This document shows positions 33,852-42,525 of a stretch of DNA of 64,000 bases, piece by piece. The position numbers were made by a program, and so were the translations under genes. The stretch spans positions 4,402,001-4,466,000 of the forward strand of contig NZ_JAZHRT010000001.1 in assembly GCF_036924535.1 (NCBI RefSeq), read 5' to 3'. The notes beneath the pieces are model-generated. The model ran no database searches and was not told the origin of the DNA. It worked only from the letters and a program-made list of their open reading frames with translations. Source of the stretch: Bradyrhizobium sp. AZCC 2262. GTDB lineage: Bacteria; Pseudomonadota; Alphaproteobacteria; Rhizobiales; Xanthobacteraceae. Within the stretch, counting starts at the first letter, position 1; the number at the start of each line of letters is the position of its first letter.

Positions 33852-34862
33852 CTATTCGGCCGGGACGGCGCGCGGCGTGCTGTCGGACGGCCCGTGGGCC
33901 TTTGCCTGCTCTTCCTCGACCCAGAGCGAGTGATGCTCCTTGGCCCAGTTGAGATCGACCTCGCCGGTCCCCATGGCGTCGAAAGCCCCCTCCATTCCGA
34001 TGGAGCCGATATAGATATGCGCCAGCATGGCAGCAATAAAGAGCATGGCGATCACGGCGTGGATCACGGTCCAGAACTGCAGCACCGTCACGGTGGCCGC
34101 AAGGTAGGGAAATATCAGGAACCAGCCGGATACCGACATCAGCGCGCCGCCGATGATCACGATCCAGAAAATGCCCTTCTGTCCGGCGTTAAAGCGCTTC
34201 GCCGGCGGATGCTTGCCGGCGGACAGGATGCCGCCACCCTGCTTGATCCATTCCAGATCGAGCCTGCCTGGAATGTTATCCTTGATCCAGATCAGGAACA
34301 TGATGACGAGACCGAGCATGAAGGGGAACGCGAGATAGTTATGGGCGAATTTTGCGTAAGTCGACATGGTCGCGAAGACGTCGGGACCGAACAACGGCAG
34401 GATGAGGATGCGGCCGAAGCTGATGTTCAGGCCCGATAGCGCCAGCACAATGAAGCAGCTTGCCGTCAGCCAGTGGACGAAGCGCTCGAAGCCGGCGAAG
34501 CGCAAAATCGTCCTCCCGGAGAAACCTTGGTGGATACGAATCCGGCCGCGGACCATCATAAAAATCGCCAGCAGGGCCACCATCCCGATGATGGCGACGC
34601 CGCCAATGATCGGCAGCCTGCTGCGCTGGAAATCACGCCAGTCGCGCCCGGCGGGCTGAATGAGGCTGGAAGCCCTCGTATCCGGAATGGTGATCCGGCC
34701 GGTGATCTTGTCGCCCCTCTGCAGCGAATTCAGAAGCTGTTCTTCCTGGACGGCTTCGGCTGTCGGCCTGAAGGAAAGTTGCGCGGCGGCCGGATATGCG
34801 AACGCGAACAGCATTACGAGGGCAGCGCCTAGCGCCCTGAGGTTTGAAAGAGAACTTGGCAT
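33852..34862 (-). CDS. fdoI: Formate dehydrogenase cytochrome b556 (gamma) subunit
   Basis: This inner-membrane diheme cytochrome b subunit (336 aa) anchors formate dehydrogenase and passes electrons to quinone. It has an N-terminal signal-like helix ending AAAQ near residue 28, an extra periplasmic region, then four main membrane helices with heme-ligand histidines in RFVHWLTASCF, KFAHNYLAFPF, and QFWTVIHAVIAMLFIAAML AHIY. The start at 34862 (MPSSLSNLRALG) gives the family length; the longer open frame overlaps fdoH in a shadow frame. It follows fdoH after 65 bases. Confidence 0.92.
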   Translation of the reverse strand: MPSSLSNLRALGAALVMLFAFAYPAAAQLSFRPTAEAVQEEQLLNSLQRGDKITGRITIPDTRASSLIQPAGRDWRDFQRSRLPIIGGVAIIGMVALLAIFMMVRGRIRIHQGFSGRTILRFAGFERFVHWLTASCFIVLALSGLNISFGRILILPLFGPDVFATMSTYAKFAHNYLAFPFMLGLVIMFLIWIKDNIPGRLDLEWIKQGGGILSAGKHPPAKRFNAGQKGIFWIVIIGGALMSVSGWFLIFPYLAATVTVLQFWTVIHAVIAMLFIAAMLAHIYIGSIGMEGAFDAMGTGEVDLNWAKEHHSLWVEEEQAKAHGPSDSTPRAVPAE

Positions 34863-34927
34863 GGGCCGATAACCTTCCCGTTTCCAGTTACGTGAGCGCC
34901 GCCGCGCCGGGCGCGACGGCCATTGCA

Positions 34928-35524
34928 TCAACCGGTCGGCGAGTCGCTGTAGGCGGTCTTCCAGCCCCACATGCCGGAGCCGTAACCGCGCTTCATCACC
35001 CGCTCCTTGTAAATCTCGGCAATGATCGCGCCGTCGCCGGCGAGCAGCGACTTGGTCGAGCACATCTCGGCGCAGATCGGCAGCTTGCCTTCGGCCAGAC
35101 GATTGGCGCCGTATTTGGCGTATTCGGCCGGCGTCGAGTCGGCTTCCGGCCCGCCCGCGCAATAGGTGCACTTGTCCATCTTGCCGCGCGATCCGAAGTT
35201 GCCGACCTTCGGATACTGCGGCGCGCCGAACGGACAGGCGTAGAAGCAGTAGCCGCAGCCGATGCACAGATCCTTGGAGTGCAGCACGACGCCGTCGGCG
35301 GTGGTGTAGAAGCACGACACCGGGCAGACCGCGGCGCACGGCGCATCCGTGCAATGCATGCAGGCCATCGAGACCGAGCGTTCGCCGGGCTTGCCGTCAT
35401 TGATGGTGACGACACGGCGGCGATTGATGCCCCACGGCACTTCATGTTCGTTCTTGCAGGCCGTCACGCAGGCGTTGCACTCGATGCAACGGTCGGCATC
35501 ACAGAGAAATTTGACGCGAGCCAT
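34928..35524 (-). CDS. fdoH: Formate dehydrogenase iron-sulfur (beta) subunit
   Basis: This 198-aa ferredoxin-type subunit relays electrons from the molybdenum subunit to cytochrome b. Four cysteine groups for [4Fe-4S] clusters are visible: CIECNACVTACKNE, CMHCTDAPCAAVCPVSCF, CIGCGYCFYACPFGAP and CTYC with CAEMC further on. Unlike E. coli FdoH it has no C-terminal membrane helix. It lies between fdoG and fdoI. Confidence 0.93.
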   Translation of the reverse strand: MARVKFLCDADRCIECNACVTACKNEHEVPWGINRRRVVTINDGKPGERSVSMACMHCTDAPCAAVCPVSCFYTTADGVVLHSKDLCIGCGYCFYACPFGAPQYPKVGNFGSRGKMDKCTYCAGGPEADSTPAEYAKYGANRLAEGKLPICAEMCSTKSLLAGDGAIIAEIYKERVMKRGYGSGMWGWKTAYSDSPTG

Positions 35525-35538
35525 GATCTATTCTCCTC

Positions 35539-38505
35539 TCACGCCGATTGGATCTGGCACAGGGTCACCTTGCCCTCGTGCATGCCGGTGACCGGGTCGT
35601 AGCCGTAGGACGTGATCGTGTTGACGCTTTCGCCCAGCACGATCGGATCTGACCCCTTCGGATAGTTGCCGCGTTGGTCGACGCCCTGGAACCAGCCGGC
35701 GAAGTGGAACGGCATGAACGCCACCCCCTTCCCGACGCGATCGGTGACCAGCGCCTTGACGCGGGCCTTCGAACTGTTTTCCGGACCGAACACCCAGACC
35801 CAGCCGCCGTCCTTGATACCGCGCTCGGCGGCGTCAGACGTGTTGACCTCGACGAACATGTCCTGCTGCAATTCGGCCAGCCATTTGTTCGACCGGGTTT
35901 CCTCGCCGCCGCCTTCGTATTCAACGAGGCGTCCCGAGGTCAGGATGATCGGGAATTGCTTGGCAAGCCCCTTATCCACCGCCGCCTTCTGAACGGAGAA
36001 GCCGAGATTGGCCATGCGGAACTGACGCCCGTCCGGACGCGTCGGATACTTCGCGACGAGATCAGGCCGCGCGGTGTAGATCGGCTCGCGGTGCACCGGC
36101 ACGGGATCGGGCAGATTCCACGCCACCGCGCGGGCCTTGCCGTTGCCATACGCCATCACGCCACGCTCCAACGTAACGCGGATGATGCCGCCCGACAGGT
36201 CGACTGCCCAGCCGACGCCATCAGGACTGTTGCCGCCGATCTTGTTGATGGTGGCGAGTTCGTCCGCGGTGAGATCCTTGTCCCAGCCGAGCTTCTTGAG
36301 CAGCCCATAGGTGAACTCGGGATAGCCGTCGGTCAGTTCCGAGCCCTTGCTGTAGGAACCTTCGGCCAGCAAATTGACGTTCTTCACCGAACCGTCCGGC
36401 TGCTTTTCCTCATAGACGACGCCGAAGCGCGCCCGGAACGTGCCGCCACCATCCTTCACATGAAGGTTGGTGTTGTAGAGCGTGTGCGTGCCCGGATGCT
36501 TGATCTGCGGCGTGCCCCAGCACGGCCACGGCAGGCCGTAATAGTCGCCGCCGATTTCGGGTTCGTCGGCCTTGGCACGCAGGGTCACCAGGTCGAACTT
36601 GCCCTGGTTCTTCATGTGCGCCTTCAAGCGCTCCGGCGACTGGCCGGAATAGCCGGTCGAGAAACCGCCGCGGTTGATTTCGCGCAGCAGGTCTTCCGGA
36701 GACGGGCGATTGTTTTCCACCTTGATGTTCTTGAACATCGGATCGGCGAAACCGAGCTTCCTGGAAAGCAGATAGATGATCTCGTAGTCGTCCTTCGATT
36801 CGAAGATCGGCTTGACGATCTGCTCGCCCCACTGCAGCGAGCGGTTCGAAGCCGTGCGCGAGCCCGAGGTCTCGAACTGGGTACAGGCCGGCAACAGGTA
36901 TGTCCCGTTCTTGCGCTCGGAGATCGCGGCAAACGTGGTGGGATGCGGATCGGCGACCACGAGCAACTCGAGCTTCTCGATCCCCTTCACCATCTCGGTC
37001 ATGCGCGGCACGGTATTGCCGCCGTGCCCCATGATGACCACGCCCTTCACGGCATCGCGCTGGTCGACGTCGTCAGGATTGGCCAGCGTCGCATCGAACC
37101 AGCGGGTCCACGGGATGCCCGGCAATTCCATGTTCTGCTTGCGGGTACGGGCCGGACGGCCGGCCTTCGCCGGCACTTCGTCGAAGCGGGACTGCAGATA
37201 ATCGTAATCGACTTCCCAGACGCGCGCCCAGTGCTTCCAGGCGCCTTCGACCAGTCCGTAGTAGAGCGGCAGCGTCACGATATCGAGACCGATGTCGGTC
37301 GCGCCCTGCACGTTGCAATGGCCGCGGAAAATGTTGGCGCCATTGCCGAAGGAGCCAACGTTGCCCGTCGCCAGCAACAAGTTGCAATAAGCGCGGACGT
37401 TGGCGGTTCCCACAGTGTGCTGGGTGCCGCCCATGCACCAGACAAAGGCCGACGGCTTCTGCTTGGCGAAGGTTTCGGCGACCTTCTTCAACTGCTCGCC
37501 GGGAATTCCGGTGACACGCTCGACCTCTTCCGGCGTCCACTTCGCGACTTCGGCGCGGATCTGGTCCATCCCGTAGACGCGCTGCTGGATGAACTGCTTG
37601 TCCTCCCAGCCATTGTTGAAGATGTGGTGCAGCATGCCCCAGATCACCGCAATGTCGGTGCCGCCGCGGAACCGGACATATTCGGTGGCATGGGCCGCGG
37701 TGCGGGTGAAGCGCGGATCGAGCACGAACACGTTGGCGCGATTGATCTCCTTGCCGGTCAGGATGTGCTGCAACGATACCGGATGCGCTTCCGCGGCGTT
37801 CGACCCCATGAAGACAACGGTCTTCGAGTTGCGCATGTCGTTGTAGGAGTTGGTCATCGCGCCGTAGCCCCAGGTATTGGCGACGCCGGCGACGGTGGTC
37901 GAATGACAGATACGGGCCTGGTGATCGATCGAATTGGTGCCCCAGAACGCCGCGAATTTGCGGAACAGGTAGCCACCTTCATTGGAGAATTTCGCCGAGC
38001 CCAGCAGGTAGACGGAATCGGCGCCGGACTTGGCGCGGATCTCGAGCATCTTGTCGCCGATCTCGTTGATGGCCTGGTCCCACGAGATCTTTTGCCACTC
38101 GCCGTTGACCAGCTTCATCGGAGATTTCAGCCGGCGGTCGCCATGCACGAGCTCGCGCACCGAGGCGCCCTTGGCGCAATGCGAGCCGCGGTTGATCGGG
38201 CTGTCCCAGGCCGGCTCCTGGCCAACCCAGACACCGTTCTGCACTTCGGCGATCACGGTGCAACCGACCGAGCAATGCGTGCAGATGTTCTTTTTGATTT
38301 CCGTCGGCGCACCGACGATCTTCGGACCAGCCTGCGCCTTGCGCACCGAGCCGAGCGGCATCAGGCCGATCGCGGCGCCCGCACCGGCCGCCAGGCCGGA
38401 CCGCCGCAGGAACGTGCGGCGGTCGAGAACATCAGACGCGAGGCCGGCAGCGATGCCCTGCAAACGCGCCCTGCCCGCGGATCCGTCTCTTCGCTTCATC
38501 AACAT
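35539..38505 (-). CDS. fdoG: Formate dehydrogenase catalytic (alpha) subunit, Cys type
   Basis: This 988-aa molybdopterin oxidoreductase oxidises formate to CO2. It has a twin-arginine signal (DRRTFLRRSG at about 28-37) for export by Tat, a [4Fe-4S] motif with Cys75, Cys78, Cys82 and Cys110, and a metal-ligand Cys200 in HQARICHSTT where selenocysteine stands in FdnG/FdoG of E. coli; no in-frame TGA is present. Molybdopterin-binding segments such as VVFMGSNAAEAHP and VLDPRFTRTA follow. The start MLMKRRDG at 38505 (or 38499) is chosen over a longer frame. Its export points to a periplasm-facing enzyme. Confidence 0.95.
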   Translation of the reverse strand: MLMKRRDGSAGRARLQGIAAGLASDVLDRRTFLRRSGLAAGAGAAIGLMPLGSVRKAQAGPKIVGAPTEIKKNICTHCSVGCTVIAEVQNGVWVGQEPAWDSPINRGSHCAKGASVRELVHGDRRLKSPMKLVNGEWQKISWDQAINEIGDKMLEIRAKSGADSVYLLGSAKFSNEGGYLFRKFAAFWGTNSIDHQARICHSTTVAGVANTWGYGAMTNSYNDMRNSKTVVFMGSNAAEAHPVSLQHILTGKEINRANVFVLDPRFTRTAAHATEYVRFRGGTDIAVIWGMLHHIFNNGWEDKQFIQQRVYGMDQIRAEVAKWTPEEVERVTGIPGEQLKKVAETFAKQKPSAFVWCMGGTQHTVGTANVRAYCNLLLATGNVGSFGNGANIFRGHCNVQGATDIGLDIVTLPLYYGLVEGAWKHWARVWEVDYDYLQSRFDEVPAKAGRPARTRKQNMELPGIPWTRWFDATLANPDDVDQRDAVKGVVIMGHGGNTVPRMTEMVKGIEKLELLVVADPHPTTFAAISERKNGTYLLPACTQFETSGSRTASNRSLQWGEQIVKPIFESKDDYEIIYLLSRKLGFADPMFKNIKVENNRPSPEDLLREINRGGFSTGYSGQSPERLKAHMKNQGKFDLVTLRAKADEPEIGGDYYGLPWPCWGTPQIKHPGTHTLYNTNLHVKDGGGTFRARFGVVYEEKQPDGSVKNVNLLAEGSYSKGSELTDGYPEFTYGLLKKLGWDKDLTADELATINKIGGNSPDGVGWAVDLSGGIIRVTLERGVMAYGNGKARAVAWNLPDPVPVHREPIYTARPDLVAKYPTRPDGRQFRMANLGFSVQKAAVDKGLAKQFPIILTSGRLVEYEGGGEETRSNKWLAELQQDMFVEVNTSDAAERGIKDGGWVWVFGPENSSKARVKALVTDRVGKGVAFMPFHFAGWFQGVDQRGNYPKGSDPIVLGESVNTITSYGYDPVTGMHEGKVTLCQIQSA

Positions 38506-38518
38506 GTGCGTTGTCCCA

Positions 38519-38734
38519 TCAATAGCGGTTGACGCGGTAGTAGTTCTTGACGTGATCGGTTTCCTTGTAGCGCGCCTTGACGCGCTCGGCCTGCGACTCG
38601 TCCGCCACGGCCTCGCCGCCGGTGAGCGGGACAACGGCTGCTGCTGCGACCGCCGAGCCGCCCATCAGAAACAGGCTGCGCCGATCCACCCCCGTGGCCC
38701 GTGACTTGCCCTTGCTGTCAGATGGTTTGCTCAT
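38519..38734 (-). CDS. Formate dehydrogenase region TAT-target small protein
   Basis: The 71-aa product has a twin-arginine signal (VDRRSLFLMGGSAVAAAAVV, about residues 16-35) and a short mature tail ESQAERVKARYKETDHVKNYYRVNRY. This is the formate-TAT family found immediately upstream of fdoG in many proteobacteria. It probably escorts or stabilises the exported enzyme, but its role is not established. It ends 13 bases before fdoG. Confidence 0.88.
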   Translation of the reverse strand: MSKPSDSKGKSRATGVDRRSLFLMGGSAVAAAAVVPLTGGEAVADESQAERVKARYKETDHVKNYYRVNRY

Positions 38735-38767
38735 TGCGATCTCCCCTTCTCACGTCGTCTTTCGCCG

Positions 38768-39556
38768 TCACTCGGACAGCGTGAAGGCCTCGGATTCCAA
38801 TTCCATGAAGACACGGCCGGTACGGCCGACGGCGCGGTAGAAGCGCGCCGATTGCGACATTTCCAGATCGGCGAACATCCGCGCCGCCCAAGGCTTGAGA
38901 TGCCGTTCGAAAAAGCGCGCCTGTTCGGCGAACTCGGCCTCGAAGTCGTCGCGCGCGAGGCCGGCCATGACCTCGAGCAGGATAGCGATGTGATCTTCCG
39001 GTTCCCGCGAGGTGCCGGCGCGCTCGATCCCGAGCGCACGCAGGTCCTCGCGCACCCGCGCCAGCGGACGCTCGTGAAGAAAGCCGGTCAGATAGTAGGA
39101 GGCATAGGGCAGCAATTCGCCGCGGCCGAGCCCGATGAAGAGATCGAAGAACTCCTTGCTCGCGGCACGGTCGTCGGTCGCCGCAGCCGCGGCAGCGAGT
39201 TCGACATGCGCCATGCCGAGTTCGGAACCGTCGCCCTTCAGCGTTGCAACCCGCTTGAGCGTCTCGGCATCGGGCGCCTTGCCGAGCAGCAGCGACAGCA
39301 GGCCGTATTCCGCGGCGCGCAGTTGATCGATCTCGTCGACTTCGGGCTTCGATGTCACCTGATCCTCGGATGATCCGTAGAGATCGGGGCGCAGGACAAA
39401 ACGATTGACCTGCGTCAGCGCCTCGACGGCAACAACCCGCTCGGCGGGAATGCGCGACCACGCCGAAACCGACGGCTGCGCAATACCGAGCGCCCGCGCG
39501 AGCGACCCAACGCCACCTGCTGCCCTGATTGCTAGTTCCAGTCCGGCATCACGCAT
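38768..39556 (-). CDS. TorD-family chaperone with an N-terminal HTH domain
   Basis: The 262-aa product has two parts. Residues about 1-45 (MRDAGLELAIRAAGGVGSLA, then RALGIAQPSVSAWSRIPAER) form a Cro/YdaS-like helix-turn-helix. Residues about 75-235 are a TorD/DmsD-type all-helical chaperone (RAAEYGLLSLLLGKAPD, LPYASYYLTGFLHERPL, EPEDHIAILLEVMAGL) that would escort the molybdoenzyme FdoG before Tat export. Two palindromes lie just upstream of the gene, so the HTH part may autoregulate. It is the first gene after a 128-base gap in the cluster. Confidence 0.85.
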   Translation of the reverse strand: MRDAGLELAIRAAGGVGSLARALGIAQPSVSAWSRIPAERVVAVEALTQVNRFVLRPDLYGSSEDQVTSKPEVDEIDQLRAAEYGLLSLLLGKAPDAETLKRVATLKGDGSELGMAHVELAAAAAATDDRAASKEFFDLFIGLGRGELLPYASYYLTGFLHERPLARVREDLRALGIERAGTSREPEDHIAILLEVMAGLARDDFEAEFAEQARFFERHLKPWAARMFADLEMSQSARFYRAVGRTGRVFMELESEAFTLSE

Positions 39557-39621
39557 GGTGCTACCGATTTCTCCCCGCCCACTCGCGCCCACCCGTGTCC
39601 CTCAGGCGTACAATTTAGAAC

Positions 39622-39634
39622 TGGAATTATTCCA
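39622..39634. promoter_or_regulatory. Perfect 13-bp palindrome upstream of the HTH-TorD gene
   Basis: TGGAATTATTCCA is fully symmetric around its central T. It lies 66 bases upstream of the HTH-TorD start in the only sizeable gap of the accessory operon and is an operator candidate. Confidence 0.45.
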
Positions 39635-39649
39635 AGTGTGAGATATCTA

Positions 39650-39668
39650 ACATAGGCTGTGCCTATGT
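39650..39668. promoter_or_regulatory. 19-bp inverted repeat upstream of the HTH-TorD gene
   Basis: ACATAGGC and GCCTATGT are perfect complements around TGT. It lies 17 bases after the DUF3306 stop and 94 bases before the HTH-TorD gene. It could be an operator or a short terminator hairpin. Confidence 0.45.
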
Positions 39669-39684
39669 CCGCAAAAACTTTTGT

Positions 39685-40386
39685 CTAAACAATCGGTTTT
39701 GCGGTGCCATGACGTCGCACTGGCTGCTGCGGTGCAGCAGGTTTCGCCGGCCGCGATTCATCGGCCTGCGCGGGTTCCCCGGTATCGCCTTCGGCCTTTG
39801 AAACGGCTTCCGTTTCCGCCGCCGGCCCACCGGATCGTCTGAGAGACTGCGCCGGCAGATTTTCCTGCGGTTTTGCCGGCAGATCGTGTTCGGGCGGCTC
39901 AACTGAAGAGCGTGCCGCCTCATCACCGGAATTTGCGTCAAAATTTATCGGTTCGGCTGCGGGTTCACCCATGATCTGCGACACCAGCCGCGCCACATCG
40001 ACACTTGCGCCGAGTTCGCCGCCGCCCGGGACCCCGCCCGGCGTATTCCAGTCATAGGCGTATTCGAGCGCGGGATTGACGTAATTGCGAATCGCGGGGT
40101 CCAGCGCCCAGGATTTTTGCAAAGCTGCATTCCGCAAATGTTCGGGAACGCCTTTGCGCAGAAATGCTGACATGTCGGTGCTAGCCGTCAGTTCCTCGAG
40201 CGTTGGCAAGGTTGAGAGATCGAATTCCGACGCGGCGTCTTCGCTCGGTGCGGGCGAGCCCGACGATTCGACGCTTTCGGCGGCCGGCGCGTCCGGCTGC
40301 GGCTCCGGCTGTTTTGCCTCCTGCTTGCGCTGTGACCATCGCGCCAGAAAGCCCCTGTCTCGATCGGCTTCGTCCGGACCACTCAT
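39685..40386 (-). CDS. DUF3306 protein of formate dehydrogenase clusters
   Basis: The 233-aa soluble protein has the DUF3306 core in its first half: DRDRGFLARWSQRKQEA at the start, LPTLEELTASTDMSAFLRKGVP and LRNAALQKSWALDPAIRNYV around residues 55-105. The C-terminal half is a low-complexity Pro/Glu/Ala tail, probably disordered. The family occurs next to DUF3305 and formate dehydrogenase genes; its function is unknown. It overlaps the DUF3305 gene by four bases. Confidence 0.85.
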   Translation of the reverse strand: MSGPDEADRDRGFLARWSQRKQEAKQPEPQPDAPAAESVESSGSPAPSEDAASEFDLSTLPTLEELTASTDMSAFLRKGVPEHLRNAALQKSWALDPAIRNYVNPALEYAYDWNTPGGVPGGGELGASVDVARLVSQIMGEPAAEPINFDANSGDEAARSSVEPPEHDLPAKPQENLPAQSLRRSGGPAAETEAVSKAEGDTGEPAQADESRPAKPAAPQQPVRRHGTAKPIV

Positions 40387-40901
40387 GTGCGCTCCGTTCC
40401 CTCATCCGGCCGGCCGCCCGGCACGCGCGGCCGATCGCCGCTCGCACGATCCCGCTTGCGCTTGTGGAACACGCGCTCGACATGGAATCGATCGACAAAG
40501 GCCGCAATCCATGACGCGATCTCGGGCGGCATCGGCACGGTACCGATCACGTCGCAGCCGCTTTCGAACATCGCCTCCCCTTCGGTCGGGTCGGCGGTTA
40601 CCTTCGTCAGTTCGAGTTCGGCGCCGCCGTCCTGGCGCCGCAACGCGACCCAGATCCGCGGCTCGCCGTCGGCGAGGTTATCGCGATAATTCGCCGTTTC
40701 CGCACTGAAGAGTTCAATGCTGGCCGAGCCCGCGTAATAGGTCGTCGCATCGGCCTCGGTGGACAGCGCGGTCCACGGCGCCGTCGACGGCACCTCGTCC
40801 AAAATCATCGCCGGCGACCACAACTGGTCGATCCAGGGATTGTCGATCGAACGGCGTCGCACCACCACGCCAACCTCGCGGGATGCTTCAATCATTGCCA
40901 T
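40383..40901 (-). CDS. DUF3305 protein of formate dehydrogenase clusters
   Basis: The 172-aa protein starts MAMIEASREVGVVVRRRSID, continues NPWIDQLWSPAMILDEVP and ELFSAETANYRDNLADGEPR, all typical of DUF3305. The C terminus is strongly basic (VFHKRKRDRASGDRPR). It is found with DUF3306 and formate dehydrogenase in alphaproteobacteria; the role is unknown. The start at 40901 is chosen over a longer frame lacking similarity. Confidence 0.85.
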   Translation of the reverse strand: MAMIEASREVGVVVRRRSIDNPWIDQLWSPAMILDEVPSTAPWTALSTEADATTYYAGSASIELFSAETANYRDNLADGEPRIWVALRRQDGGAELELTKVTADPTEGEAMFESGCDVIGTVPMPPEIASWIAAFVDRFHVERVFHKRKRDRASGDRPRVPGGRPDEGTERT

Positions 40902-40923
40902 TCCCGATCCTCCCTTCGGTGGA

Positions 40924-41946
40924 TCATGTGACATTCGCGGTCGCCGCAAGCGGCAACCCCGCGATCAGATTTTGCGGCTTTAGTCTCACCACCTTGTCCG
41001 CGCCCACCGCGAGGATGAGGTAGACCGGCTTGTCGCCGACCCGCTCATCCACCAGCCGCGTGTCTTCGAAGCTCAGGCGCATGAGGGCCACGATGCGCTC
41101 CGCAACGCCGCCCTCCGGCCGCTCGCCGCGCCACAGCGCATTGCCGATCCGCGTCGCGTCGCTGTCGAGGCCGACGAACCAGCGCCAGTCGCGATCCTCG
41201 ATCGAGGCGATGGTTTCGACGCTGACGGTAACGCCGAGCAAGTGGCCAATCCAGCGTTCGATGACCCGGCACAGGCCGGCGCGCGCCTTGGCATTGCCGC
41301 CGAGATTCATGACCATTGCGTGCGCGTCCGATCGCGACCAGTAGGTCCAGGCGTTGTCGTCGTCCATGACGTCCATCTCGCCGAACGCCTTCGGCTGTTG
41401 CAGCATGGCCGCAAGCGGCGACGAATGCAGGTCGTGCTGGGCATGCTGCTCTGCCTCGATCACCTCCGCATCGGCCAGCAGCAGCGTGCCGTCGTGAACG
41501 GCCGCCAATTGGCTGCGATAGAACAGCTCTGCCGCACGCAAGACATAAGGGTCATCGCAGCCTTCGAGCGCGTTGCGCAGGATCAGGTGGCACAGCTGCG
41601 ACAGAAAGATCGGCGGCAGGTCGCCAGCCCCTTTGCGGGCCAGCGCGACATAAACCGCCTCCAGCGACGGCGCCGCCATCAGCCGGTCGCGGAAATTCAT
41701 CATGAAAGACCAGTTTTCGCGCGCGTCGGCATCGGCAAGCCGAGCGATGTCCCTGGCCGACACAGCGCGCAGCGGATCGGCCATCAGGCTCGCATGCAGA
41801 TTGCGCTCGGCCTCGCAGGCATCCGCCGGCGGCAACAATTCAGGCCGCGCCAGATAGGCCATGATGAGTTCGGGCGTCGCGACCAGCCCGCCGTGATCGG
41901 TGCGGCGCGTGAGGTGATGGCCCGAGGCGACCCAGAATTCTCTCAT
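40924..41946 (-). CDS. DUF6352-like protein of the formate dehydrogenase cluster
   Basis: The 340-aa soluble protein begins MREFWVASGHHLTRRTDHGG and contains ARENWSFMMNFRDRLMAAPS, a long helical middle and ELFYRSQLAAVHDGTLLLAD. It has no membrane segment, signal or recognised catalytic motif. Its conserved position between DUF6505-like and DUF3305 genes ties it to formate dehydrogenase assembly; the specific role is unknown. Confidence 0.75.
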   Translation of the reverse strand: MREFWVASGHHLTRRTDHGGLVATPELIMAYLARPELLPPADACEAERNLHASLMADPLRAVSARDIARLADADARENWSFMMNFRDRLMAAPSLEAVYVALARKGAGDLPPIFLSQLCHLILRNALEGCDDPYVLRAAELFYRSQLAAVHDGTLLLADAEVIEAEQHAQHDLHSSPLAAMLQQPKAFGEMDVMDDDNAWTYWSRSDAHAMVMNLGGNAKARAGLCRVIERWIGHLLGVTVSVETIASIEDRDWRWFVGLDSDATRIGNALWRGERPEGGVAERIVALMRLSFEDTRLVDERVGDKPVYLILAVGADKVVRLKPQNLIAGLPLAATANVT

Positions 41947-42518
41947 GTACGATCCGTCGTCTTGCGATCGGTCCTGATCAGCCCGAGAAGATCGACCTCT
42001 TCCTTGGGTTCAACATCGCCTTCGACTTCATGGAAGGTAAAGGCGCTGGCATGCGCATGCAACCGGTCGGCATCTGCGGTAACCGGGCGCGGCTTGAGGG
42101 TGCGAAAGCGCTCGCGGATTTCGCCGTTTTCGACGCTGCGCTGCACTGCGAGCAGCGTCTGCGGCGGATGCTCGCACAGCGAAGCTGCGAACGCGATCTC
42201 CTCCTCGGCGGCAAGGCGCGCGGCCTCGATGTCGGGCGCCCCGAATTTCTCTATCAACTGCGCTGCGAGTTGCTCGGTCATCGCCAGCCGCTCCGCTTCG
42301 GTGGCTTCGGTGACAATGGCAAGCGTCGACCATCCGAGGCTGTCGATCCCAAGAAAGCCCGAGCGCAACGCCACGCGCTGCTTCTGGCCGAGCGTGGCCG
42401 GATCGCGGTTCCAGAACACGAACGCGCCGGAAACCGCCCATTCCCCGGGTTCGGCTGCCCGCTCGAAGACGAACGTATCCGACGGGTCCAGCCTGATGGT
42501 TCGCGGAAATTTCAACAT
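41943..42518 (-). CDS. DUF6505-like protein of the formate dehydrogenase cluster
   Basis: The 191-aa protein starts MLKFPRTIRLDPSDTFVFER and has the block WAVSGAFVFWNRDPATLGQKQ followed by RSGFLGIDSLGWSTLAIVTE, the pattern of DUF6505-type proteins. It is soluble and acidic. The upstream-extended frame is rejected because it would overlap the ligase-like gene. It overlaps the DUF6352-like gene by four bases. Confidence 0.75.
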   Translation of the reverse strand: MLKFPRTIRLDPSDTFVFERAAEPGEWAVSGAFVFWNRDPATLGQKQRVALRSGFLGIDSLGWSTLAIVTEATEAERLAMTEQLAAQLIEKFGAPDIEAARLAAEEEIAFAASLCEHPPQTLLAVQRSVENGEIRERFRTLKPRPVTADADRLHAHASAFTFHEVEGDVEPKEEVDLLGLIRTDRKTTDRT

Positions 42519-42525
42519 GTCCGCC

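Noticed and set aside
35539..38505. Possible selenocysteine in FdoG
   Set aside because: The metal-ligand position is a cysteine codon (Cys200) and there is no internal TGA.
35674..38532. 952-codon plus-strand open frame opposite fdoG
   Set aside because: It mirrors the strongly conserved fdoG coding sequence, has no domain similarity and reflects high-GC codon bias.
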